Under the pieces are notes generated by a model that ran no database searches, was not told the DNA's origin, and was given only the letters and a program-made list of their open reading frames with translations. 64,000 nt of DNA, taken from Skeletonema marinoi. Lineage: Eukaryota; Bacillariophyta; Thalassiosirophyceae; Thalassiosirales; Thalassiosiraceae. Of the stretch, positions 54,538 through 64,000 are shown one piece after another. The first letter of the stretch is position 1; every line of letters begins with the position of its first letter. The stretch lies in assembly GCA_030544225.1 (NCBI GenBank), contig CM060497.1:620001-684000 (forward strand). The letters are read 5' to 3'. A program made the translations under genes and the position numbers.

Positions 54538-56518
54538 ATATTGCGTCGCTCAAATGCATGTCAAATTCGCAGTTGTCCAGCTCTCTTCGTCTCAAACATT
54601 ATTCGTGTCTGTCAAATCCTGCTCGCAGTCATCCAGCTCTTTTACCTGTCTTCGTGTCTCAATTATCGAGGCATAATCATGTACCTCCCCGTATGCCGAG
54701 TGGACGTCAACATAGTTGCTATATCGAGTCGTTGTTGTATCGCTGCGTTCTATATTCCTGTTTGTTATACATTTGGATGTTGCTTGGTCTCTCGCTGTGC
54801 CATTCTTCTTTGTTCACGGCCGCAGTGGCGTTTCTCCACTAGTTAATCGTCGTGTTTGTGGATATTAACGCATTACGTCATGGTCTGCGGTCCCTATTAT
54901 TGTCCGATGTGTAACTTTCACCCTCCGTTTGTCGTGCTTCATATGAGCCAACTGTAAAAGTCTTGTCGCCTATCTGAACGTCCTGAGTATCTTTATCTTT
55001 TTGCTCCAGTCGAGTCTGAATGTTCTGAGTCTCTCTAACTTGCGCCTGTGCTTATAGCCTTCTACTTGCTAAGGAGTGTGCCAAACTGCACCTTTGTCAA
55101 TAAGCAAAATATGTGAAACCCGCGCATCTCCTACCTACTCATTGTTGCTGGTGGTTAGACATGTCGGTGCTAGACCTCTGTCGTGTTATCGCGAAAGGAT
55201 GCGGGGAATCTCATTCCATCTTCTCGCATCATTGAATTCCTTTGTATGTCTCCTTTTTCAGTGCGGCGACATTATGGGCAACCTTAACGCCCCGGCTTGA
55301 TAATCGAGCTGATGTTGAGTTTTATCCCTTTGCTGTCCAGGATCAACACCAAGTGAGGTTCGTCGATGGATGCTTCATGACGTATGATCGGTTGTTTCTT
55401 GTATGCCAATAGTTGATGCATCACGCTTCCAGCAATGTTTGGCAATTCTTACGCTATCCAATTCCATCTATGTTGTCTGAGCGTTTGTTCTTGTCGTCGT
55501 GTGCTGTACATCGCTTCCATTAGGCACGGTCTCCAGTTGGTTGTAACTGCCTCGGTTGTAAAATGCTGGATGGTGTATTCAAGGCGATAATACTCCCTTT
55601 AGGCGTTCAGCCTTCGGTACTATTCTCCTCATTGCAACAAAGGTACGGTTGCATTGTGAAAACTCTACGTGTCAGCTCGTACACCATTCTTACAACCGAA
55701 CTGTCTCGCGTCTTGGTTCCCTTTCTCTCAGTTATGGCATTTTTGATGTGTATCTCCTGCCATAATCGTTGTCTTCTGTGAAACATCACCGTGGTCATGT
55801 CACCCAAACTGTACGTGATGAGTTACATCGTTAACATATTAACACTTCCCAAATCTGCAAATAGCTCCCACACTGATCTGCGTGTGTGCCAACATAATCG
55901 CCACACTTGGTAGCGTCAGTTGTGCCTCTTCTCAGCTTTCTCTCCCTTCGTCACATGTGTGCGCTCTAATGCCCACCGGGTTACTAGGGGCAAGTGAAAT
56001 GAAATACTTTCTCCGAGTGTAGCTAATGGCTCCTGCTGCTCTTTCCTGTGGTAGTCCATTCCAATATTTTGAATCTTTTCGTTAGCTTTGAATGTTTTAC
56101 AATCATATCTTTCCTTTCACGGTTAGCGTCTACAGAGTAGCACGTGTCGACATCATTCTGCGTCAGGTTGTGAGATCCATTATCATGTAAATGCTCTCCA
56201 AGGTAGTAAGTCGCTCATACTAGTCAAAGTCCATTCTTGCCTTGATCTTCAATTGATGAGTGTAGGGTCGCTACACTCTGTTTACCCTCCTGGGAAGACG
56301 ACATGTTGCCACAGCTCTTCTGTGGGGATTATATTCGAACTCGTGTTCGCTGCTGCATGCTGCCTCACAATCCGTTCAGTCGCATCTCTCGATATATGCA
56401 TCACACTGTGCGCCACATATGACACATTTGACCTGTCTACCAGCTTGATGCGAGCTCTCTTTTGTGTCTTCCTCGCATATTGTTCACTCGTTCTCTCCTC
56501 TTCGTCGTGTTTGATGTC

Positions 56519-56849
56519 CATTGTTCTTCGTTCCTTCTGTCATCTCGTTTTCGTTCTTTGTGTTCTCCTCTTCTTTAAAATGTTATCTCAATTGGTTTCT
56601 TCGTTCTGCTGTCATCTCATCTATCGTTCGTTGTGTTCATTGTTCTTCATCCTTCTGTCATCTCGGTTTCGTTCTTTGTGTTCTCCTCTTCTTTAACATG
56701 CTATCTCAATTGGTTTCTTCGTTCTGCTGTCATCTCATCTATCGTTCGTTGTGTTCATTGTTCTTCATCCTTCTGTCATCTCGGTTTCGTCCTTTGTGTT
56801 CTCCTCTTCTTTATCATGCTATCTCAATTGGTTTCTTCGGTGGCTCATG
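56519..56849. repeat. 118-119-bp tandem repeat, about 2.8 copies
   Basis: Starts of the units are at 56519, 56638 and 56756. Each begins CATTGTTCTTC and has the same order of TCTGTCATCTCG, TTTGTGTTCTCC and ATCTCAATTGG. It lies inside the 5.4-kb insertion. Confidence 0.85.
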
Positions 56850-58245
56850 CCGTCGAGAGTCTTCAACGCTGTTTTAGTATCTAACATGCCGTCCTCTTCT
56901 TCACTGTTCTTCTCTTTTCGAACTCAAGTCAAACTTGTCACCAATAACGCTGTGAGTGACTATATATCCCTATTCTTTGGCTTTGCCAATTGGTCTTTCC
57001 TTGCATCTACTCTTGCCAGTGCCAAATAGCATCTGAATGCGTCCCTCTAAGGGCTGTTTATAGTCATCGTCGGATCTGAGGTGCTATCTAACCGCATGTC
57101 TTTGCTCATCCCTCCTATCTCCCTCGCAGGAGGAATAACAAGGATCCAGTAAGCCAGCCATTGGTCGTCTCCCCTGCTAGTTGATGCTGTTCGTAATCTC
57201 CCCAGCAAGTTGCTGTCCGGGTTACTACCCACTCCAGCATTCTACCTCAGGAATAATCAGGAATAATGCCTGTACCATCACTCGCTCCAACCGGCACTTT
57301 CATTCTTGCAAAAATCAGTTCTATGATATTGGCTGGTTGTCGCTCACAACTTTATTGTTATCCACACGGCTTGCAAATGGATTGATGCATCCCTACTGTA
57401 TTCTGCAATGTCAAGAAGGAAGAGCTATCCTGTTTAGATTGACTGTCTCCATGTACTAATTTTTCCACCAGCCGGCAGCTCACCCATGTCATATGGTTTA
57501 GTTTCTGTTCATATCACAGATGTTCACACAAGTAATCCGCTACTGCTTAGTCGACGTCCAGCATTGATCCTGAACGTGGCCCGACGACGGTTCGTCACTA
57601 TCATTTCTAATAACGGCACTGTCTCGCGATTTCCGCGTAGGATATTTCCACCCCATTCATTTCTTTTACTATCCTGCCCGACGAACTAGTTCCCTCTGCT
57701 TATGGTTCTAGTATTTACTACATTTCTTTGCTTTGCTGTCTGGGATCTTATTTTTCAAATACATCGCTTCCAGTCTTCTCTATTCATGCTCTGTTTATAC
57801 TGTCCTCCTACTGAAGCTGAAGTCAAAGCTTTTTCCAATGGTGCAACCTTTATGCTTCCGTTTGAAGTCCCGTGGACTGTTCTTCGCCTGTTCCCTTTGT
57901 AATCCTCTCAAGTCGTGAATATAGATCTCTTCTAATCGTGAGGTCTTAAACTTTCCGTGACTGCTGGTTTCGTTTTCGGCTGGCGCCGCTCCGTTGTCTC
58001 TCAGTGGCTTACGCTTTGGCTTACGCCCCACTGTTATATGGCACCAAAATGGCTTGCGCCTCTCCGTTATCAGGGTATAGTCTTGTCGAAGGACTGTTCC
58101 GTATCATTAGCTATAAGTCTTGTCAACTCCGGCTCCTCTCCTTGCGAGCAGGGGTGTCCTCGTGTTGAGCTCATAACCCAAAGGTCCTCGGGTATTCTCT
58201 CTCTATCTGTTGAGGCTCCCTCGAGCTCTCTCTCAATGCCCTCCC

Positions 58246-58585
58246 CGTGAGCAAAGGTTCAACAATCTCTCTCGATGCCCTATTCTGGAGGCAAAGGTTC
58301 TATTCTTTCTCGATGCCCTATTCTGGAGGCAAAGGTTCAACAATCTCTCTCGATGCCCTATTCTGGAGGCAAAGGTTCTATTCTTTCTCGATGCCCTATT
58401 CTGGAGGCAAAGGTTCAACAATCTCTCTCGATGCCCTATTCTGGAGGCAAAGGTTCTATTCTCTCTCGATGCCCTAATCTGGAGGCAAAGGTTCTATCTC
58501 ACTCGATGCCCTAATCTGGAGACAAAGGTTCTATTCTCTCTCAATGCCCTAATCTGGAGGCAAAGGTTCTATCTCTCTCGATGCC
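58246..58585. repeat. Minisatellite with alternating 38/40-bp units
   Basis: The core TCTCGATGCCCTATTCTGG repeats about eight times. Successive starts differ by 38 and 40 bp, so the true unit is a 78-bp dimer at first and decays to shorter units after 58470. Confidence 0.85.
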
Positions 58586-58883
58586 CTCTCCGTGGTTTGC
58601 CTTTGTCATCAAAATTCTGCCTATGACGTTTCGACAATTCTGATTCTGCCAAGTCGATTTAGTTTGCCGTTTCAACACTGTTCTTTCTATGATATTTGCC
58701 TTATCGTCCGTTACGGATAGATGATAATAGATAACAATATTATGATTAGTTCATGGTGATAGAAGCTACGAGAGTAAGGGTAGGTGAGAGGCAAGAGGCA
58801 AGGTGGTGATCGTGTAAGGGGCATTGGTTGTCCGACCGATGAACGGACATGTGTCCTACGGACATTGTGTCCTAAATAAAACG

Positions 58884-61800
58884 CAAATGCCTCATCAGGT
58901 CACCTATGACGTTGTAGCGACGCCAATACGTGCAAACAATGCTTGAGCCGTGCAAAAGATGCTTCTATACTATCATGGCCAACTTTAATGGGTCACTAAA
59001 AGCAGTTGATCGTCATATTCACAGCGTGAGATACGATTGGTGCGAGAGAGTAGAGCTGGCGGCAGTCTCAAATGCCTCATCAGGTCACCTATGACGTTGT
59101 AGCGACGCCAATACGTGCAAACAATGCTTGAGCCGGGCAAAAGATGCTTCTATACTATCATGGCCAACTTTAATGGGTCACTAAAAGCAGTTGATCGTCA
59201 TATTCACAGCGTGAGATACGATATGGTGCGAGAGAGTAGAGCTGGCGGCAGTCTCAAATGCCTCATCAGGTCACCTATGACGTTGTAGCGACGCCAATAC
59301 GTGCAAACAATGCTTGAGCCGTGCAAAAGATGCTTCTATACTATCATGGCCAACTTTAATGGGTCACTAAAAGCAGTTGATCGTCATATTCACAGCGTGA
59401 GATACGATATGGTGCGAGAGAGTAGAGCTGGCGGCAGTCTCAAATGCCTCATCAGGTCACCTATGACGTTGTAGCGACGCCAATACGTGCAAACAATGCT
59501 TGAGCCGTGCAAAAGATGCTTCTATACTATCATGGCCAACTATAATGGGTCACTAAAAGCAGTTGATCGTCATATTCACAGCGTGAGATACGATTGGTGC
59601 GAGAGAGTAGAGCTGGCGGCAGTCTCAAATGCCTCATCAGGTCACCTATGACGTTGTAGCGACGCCAATACGTGCAAACAATGCTTGAGCCGTGCAAAAG
59701 ATGCTTCTATACTATCATGGCCAACTTTAATGGGTCACTAAAAGCAGTTGATCGTCATATTCACAGCGTGAGATACGATATGGTGCGAGAGAGTAGAGCT
59801 GGCGGCAGTCTCAAATGCCTCATCAGGTCACCTATGACGTTGTAGCGACACCAATACGTGCAAACAATGCTTGAGCCGTGCAAAAGATGCTTCTATACTA
59901 TCATGGCCAACTTTAATGGGTCACTAAAAGCAGTTGATCGTCATATTCACAGCGTGAGATACGATATGGTGCGAGAGAGTAGAGCTGGCGGCAGTCTCAA
60001 ATGCCTCATCAGGTCACCTATGACGTTGTAGCGACGCCAATACGTGCAAACAATGCTTGAGCCGTGCAAAAGATGCTTCTATACTATCATGGCCAACTTT
60101 AATGGGTCACTAAAAGCAGTTGATCGTCATATTCACAGCGTGAGATACGATATGGTGCGAGAGAGTAGAGCTGGCGGCAGTCTCAAATGCCTCATCAGGT
60201 CACCTATGACGTTGTAGCGACGCCAATACGTGCAAACAATGCTTGAGCCGTGCAAAAGATGCTTCTATACTATCATGGCCAACTTTAATGGGTCACTAAA
60301 AGCAGTTGATCGTCATATTCACAGCGTGAGATACGATTGGTGCGAGAGAGTAGAGCTGGCGGCAGTCTCAAATGCCTCATCAGGTCACCTATGACGTTGT
60401 AGCGACGCCAATACGTGCAAACAATGCTTGAGCCGGGCAAAAGATGCTTCTATACTATCATGGCCAACTTTAATGGGTCACTAAAAGCAGTTGATCGTCA
60501 TATTCACAGCGTGAGATACGATATGGTGCGAGAGAGTAGAGCTGGCGGCAGTCTCAAATGCCTCATCAGGTCACCTATGACGTTGTAGCGACGCCAATAC
60601 GTGCAAACAATGCTTGAGCCGTGCAAAAGATGCTTCTATACTATCATGGCCAACTTTAATGGGTCACTAAAAGCAGTTGATCGTCATATTCACAGCGTGA
60701 GATACGATATGGTGCGAGAGAGTAGAGCTGGCGGCAGTCTCAAATGCCTCATCAGGTCACCTATGACGTTGTAGCGACGCCAATACGTGCAAACAATGCT
60801 TGAGCCGTGCAAAAGATGCTTCTATACTATCATGGCCAACTATAATGGGTCACTAAAAGCAGTTGATCGTCATATTCACAGCGTGAGATACGATTGGTGC
60901 GAGAGAGTAGAGCTGGCGGCAGTCTCAAATGCCTCATCAGGTCACCTATGACGTTGTAGCGACGCCAATACGTGCAAACAATGCTTGAGCCGTGCAAAAG
61001 ATGCTTCTATACTATCATGGCCAACTTTAATGGGTCACTAAAAGCAGTTGATCGTCATATTCACAGCGTGAGATACGATATGGTGCGAGAGAGTAGAGCT
61101 GGCGGCAGTCTCAAATGCCTCATCAGGTCACCTATGACGTTGTAGCGACGCCAATACGTGCAAACAATGCTTGAGCCGTGCAAAAGATGCTTCTATACTA
61201 TCATGGCCAACTTTAATGGGTCACTAAAAGCAGTTGATCGTCATATTCACAGCGTGAGATACGATATGGTGCGAGAGAGTAGAGCTGGCGGCAGTCTCAA
61301 ATGCCTCATCAGGTCACCTATGACGTTGTAGCGACGCCAATACGTGCAAACAATGCTTGAGCCGTGCAAAAGATGCTTCTATACTATCATGGCCAACTTT
61401 AATGGGTCACTAAAAGCAGTTGATCGTCATATTCACAGCGTGAGATACGATATGGTGCGAGAGAGTAGAGCTGGCGGCAGTCTCAAATGCCTCATCAGGT
61501 CACCTATGACGTTGTAGCGACGCCAATACGTGCAAACAATGCTTGAGCCGTGCAAAAGATGCTTCTATACTATCATGGCCAACTATAATGGGTCACTAAA
61601 AGCAGTTGATCGTCATATTCACAGCGTGAGATACGATTGGTGCGAGAGAGTAGAGCTGGCGGCAGTCTCAAATGCCTCATCAGGTCACCTATGACGTTGT
61701 AGCGACGCCAATACGTGCAAGCAATGCTTGAGCCGGGCAAAAGATGCTTCTATACTATCATGGCCAACTTTAATGGGTCACTAAAAGCAGTTGATCGTCA

Positions 61801-62755
61801 TATTCACAGCGTGAGATACGATATGGTGCGAGAGAGTAGAGCTGGCGGCAGTCTCAAATGCCTCATCAGGTCACCTATGACGTTGTAGCGACGCCAATAC
61901 GTGCAAACAATGCTTGAGCCGTGCAAAAGATGCTTCTATACTATCATGGCCAACTTTAATGGGTCACTAAAAGCAGTTGATCGTCATATTCACAGCGTGA
62001 GATACGATTTGGTGCGAGAGAGTAGAGCTGGCGGCAGTCTCAAATGCCTCATCAGGTCACCTATGACGTTGTAGCGACGCCAATACGTGCAAACAATGCT
62101 TGAGCCGTGCAAAAGATGCTTCTATACTATCATGGCCAACTTTAATGGGTCACTAAAAGCAGTTGATCGTCATATTCACAGCGTGAGATACGATATGGTT
62201 CTAGAGTAGTGCTGGCGGCCATCCCTAATTGGGCCTCATCAGGTCACCTACGAGGTTGTAGCGACGCCGATACGCTCAAAACGAGCTTGAGCCGGGTAAA
62301 AGATGCTTCTTTACTATCATGGCCAACTATAATGGGTCACTAGAAGCAGTTGATTGTCATATTCACAGCGTGAGATACGATATGGTGCGAGAGAGTAGAG
62401 CTGGCGGCAGTCTCAAATGCCTCATCAGGTCACCTACGACGTTGTAGCGACGCCGATACGACCAAAGAATGCTTGAGCCGTGAAAAAGATGCTTCTATAC
62501 TATCATGGCCAACTATGATGGGTCACTTTAAGCAGTTGATCGTCATATTCACAGCGTGAGATACGATATGGTTCTAGAGTAGTGCTGGCGGCCATCCCTA
62601 TTGGGCCTCATCAGGTCACCCACGATGTTGTAGCGACGCTGGTAAACAACCACTGACCATGAGCACTGGAGCATACTCTTCTATACTATTTTGAACAACT
62701 ACAATATGTAGGTCACTAGAGAAGCTCTTCATTGCTGTAGTCACACCGTGAGCGA
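58884..62755. repeat. Tandem satellite, about 186-bp unit, right block with 1,300-bp higher-order period
   Basis: About 21 monomers. At three diagnostic sites, monomers 1-7 (from 58885) and 8-14 (from 60185) show the same order of variants, and monomer 15 starts at 61485. The offsets are 1,300 bp each, a seven-monomer higher-order repeat. The last three monomers (62220-62755) are progressively degenerate. No ORF is conserved through them. Confidence 0.92.
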
Positions 62756-62934
62756 TTGGTTCAAGCTTATTGCAACAGTACTGACTGTCATCCCGCTGTG
62801 TAGCGTGACTCCTGATCGTGACACAACATTTATCTACCAAACGCAAGCAAAAGCAATCGGCAACCAGCAAACAGCAAAAGTGAAAGTGAGGAGCGAGATA
62901 GAGTGGTCCGAATTATCCCATCGTTACATACACA

Positions 62935-64000
62935 ATGAAGCGGCAAGAAGTAGGTTATGTTCTTCTCGAAGAATGCGAGGTTATTCTGATTGCAAGTGAT
63001 AATGACAAGACTTGCGCTGAAATGCCGCTGCCGAATATCGGTGTATGGCATAATGTTGAACTCCATTCGCCGTCTTCTTCAGATAATAATGATTGCAATC
63101 TGCCAGCAGATATTCTCCATCGTGAGTTAGTTCTTCTGTCGGAAAATATTACCACGTTACGGACTGCCTGCGCAATATCACCCTTCAATGGGGTGCTCTC
63201 AGAAATAACAGCTCCGCAAAATCCATCGTTGTCAAAAGAACAAAACAGATCTAAAAAACGTCGCAGATCTGATGCTTCTCTATTAGCAGGGTTGGCATTA
63301 GAAATCAGTAATCAATCTCTTGTTCATCAGCAGCATAATAGAGTTGCCGATGAAAGAACAGGTGATGACCTCCATTATCTTCACATGGATACCGCGCAAA
63401 TCATCTTCCATGCAAGTGATATAACGGCAGAATTTGCCAATGAGAAGAAATATACCACTTCCGAGTATATGAAATTGCGAGCATCATTTCTAATCACATT
63501 TTCCTTCCCGATTCAAGACAATGAATCAACGGTACTATACCAAAAGCAACAAAAATGTAGCGGTAGAAAAGTTCTCTCGACTGCGCTTCAGCTCATTGGA
63601 TCAATTATAAGATGTGATTGGGACAATCTTGATACCAAAATGAAGAAACTGCAATCTTCAAAAAGAGATGATAGAACAGCAACAAAACGATTCTTTCCTC
63701 TGGAACTGACGGTGGAAAACTTATACGATCAGATCAGTGGAGCTAGTCAACACTTTAGAAGTGATTATGAACCAAATCAAAAACTCGTGAACTCTACAAA
63801 TTTAAGGAACAGTGGGATTCTTGGTATTCCAGAAGAGATTGTTCGGATATCCGTTGCGCCATATCTCAAGGCACGATCACTGCACTCACTTCGTTTAACC
63901 AATCGTCGAATGTACAAGTTTCTTCAATCGGTTGTGCCCGGATTAAAGTTGAAGCTATTTCATCATCAGATACGTAGCTTGGAGTGGATGGAGATTCGTG
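62935..64000 (+). CDS. F-box-like/SNF2-family helicase, 3' part outside window
   Basis: An ORF open from the ATG at 62935 to the end of the window (355 residues) with no stop. The first 290 residues have no recognised domain and a basic nuclear-localisation-like KKRRR. Residues about 297-327 (LGIPEEIVRISVAPYLKARSLHSLRLTNRR) resemble an F-box. They are followed at about 340-355 by LKLFHHQIRSLEWMEIR, the LxxHQxxxLxWMxxRE pattern preceding motif I in RAD5/HLTF/SHPRH-type SNF2 ATPases. The ATPase domain should follow beyond the window. It would be a nuclear chromatin or DNA-repair protein. It starts about 180 bp after the satellite edge. Confidence 0.65.
   Translation, partial: MKRQEVGYVLLEECEVILIASDNDKTCAEMPLPNIGVWHNVELHSPSSSDNNDCNLPADILHRELVLLSENITTLRTACAISPFNGVLSEITAPQNPSLSKEQNRSKKRRRSDASLLAGLALEISNQSLVHQQHNRVADERTGDDLHYLHMDTAQIIFHASDITAEFANEKKYTTSEYMKLRASFLITFSFPIQDNESTVLYQKQQKCSGRKVLSTALQLIGSIIRCDWDNLDTKMKKLQSSKRDDRTATKRFFPLELTVENLYDQISGASQHFRSDYEPNQKLVNSTNLRNSGILGIPEEIVRISVAPYLKARSLHSLRLTNRRMYKFLQSVVPGLKLKLFHHQIRSLEWMEIR

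Larger units (their letters stand above)
53450..58883. mobile_element. 5.4-kb non-coding insertion with LTR-like direct repeats (fossil)
   Basis: The element splits the satellite. It is flanked by the 4-bp repeat CAAA (53446-53449, 58884-58887). Its tips are weakly inverted (CGTTTTGTTT and …AAATAAAACG). A 169-bp direct repeat occurs at 53495-53663 and 58715-58883, identical as far as I can see, which points to a recent insertion. No gag, pol, integrase or other protein domain is recognised. The interior is pyrimidine-rich and includes (TTC)n, (TC)n and two tandem repeats. The left repeat begins 45 bp inside the left tip, unlike a standard LTR, so the family is uncertain; a non-autonomous LTR-type relic is one possibility. 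It is not a whole coding element. Confidence 0.55.

Noticed and set aside
49367-62755. Satellite as a 5S rRNA, snRNA or CRISPR array
   Set aside because: Monomers are 186 bp with no spacer/repeat division, and no 5S or snRNA sequence blocks were seen.

Overview
The window looks like nuclear DNA of a photosynthetic stramenopile, most likely a diatom and probably a centric one. The evidence is a fucoxanthin-chlorophyll binding protein gene with a classic AFAP-type plastid presequence, two further genes with signal peptides followed by an aromatic plastid-targeting motif (citramalate synthase, asparaginase), a heat-shock-factor-type regulator, short introns of about 70-130 bp with GT-AG ends, and very compact spacing. 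The genus is my inference and cannot be read directly from the sequence.

Region 1 (1-12.4 kb) holds the 3' part of an AAA-ATPase/TPR signalling protein with an internally duplicated TPR module, a DnaJ-domain protein with a 198-bp G-run-rich MITE just upstream of its start, a long disordered PDZ protein, and an unknown basic protein. Region 2 (12.9-20.7 kb) is a damaged neighbourhood. It contains a small nuclear-looking protein, an RCC1-repeat gene split by a 1,987-bp DNA transposon (7-bp target duplication, perfect 13-bp terminal inverted repeats), an unknown gene with an apparent frameshift, and an LRR gene with a one-base frameshift.

Region 3 (20.9-49 kb) is an ordinary dense gene region. 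In order it holds plastid citramalate synthase, a membrane-anchored GH5 glucanase-like enzyme, type I asparaginase, an EH-domain protein, two small membrane proteins, an HSF, a small secreted protein, COP9 signalosome subunit 2, the U3 snoRNP protein MPP10, a PD-(D/E)XK-like protein, an FCP antenna protein, a VHL-beta-domain/2OG-dioxygenase fusion, a 219-bp fold-back MITE, a hemerythrin-domain protein and a GIGYF-like GYF protein. Several neighbours are divergent and share 200-300-bp intergenic promoters.

Region 4 (49.4-62.8 kb) is a tandem satellite with a unit of about 186 bp. Its right half shows a 1,300-bp (7-monomer) higher-order period. The array is split by a 5.4-kb non-coding insertion carrying identical 169-bp direct repeats near its ends. 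Region 5 (62.9-64 kb) is the start of an F-box-like/SNF2-type helicase gene that runs off the window.

The most unusual items are the satellite with its insertion, the transposon-split RCC1 gene whose empty site reads in frame, and the VHL-dioxygenase fusion.
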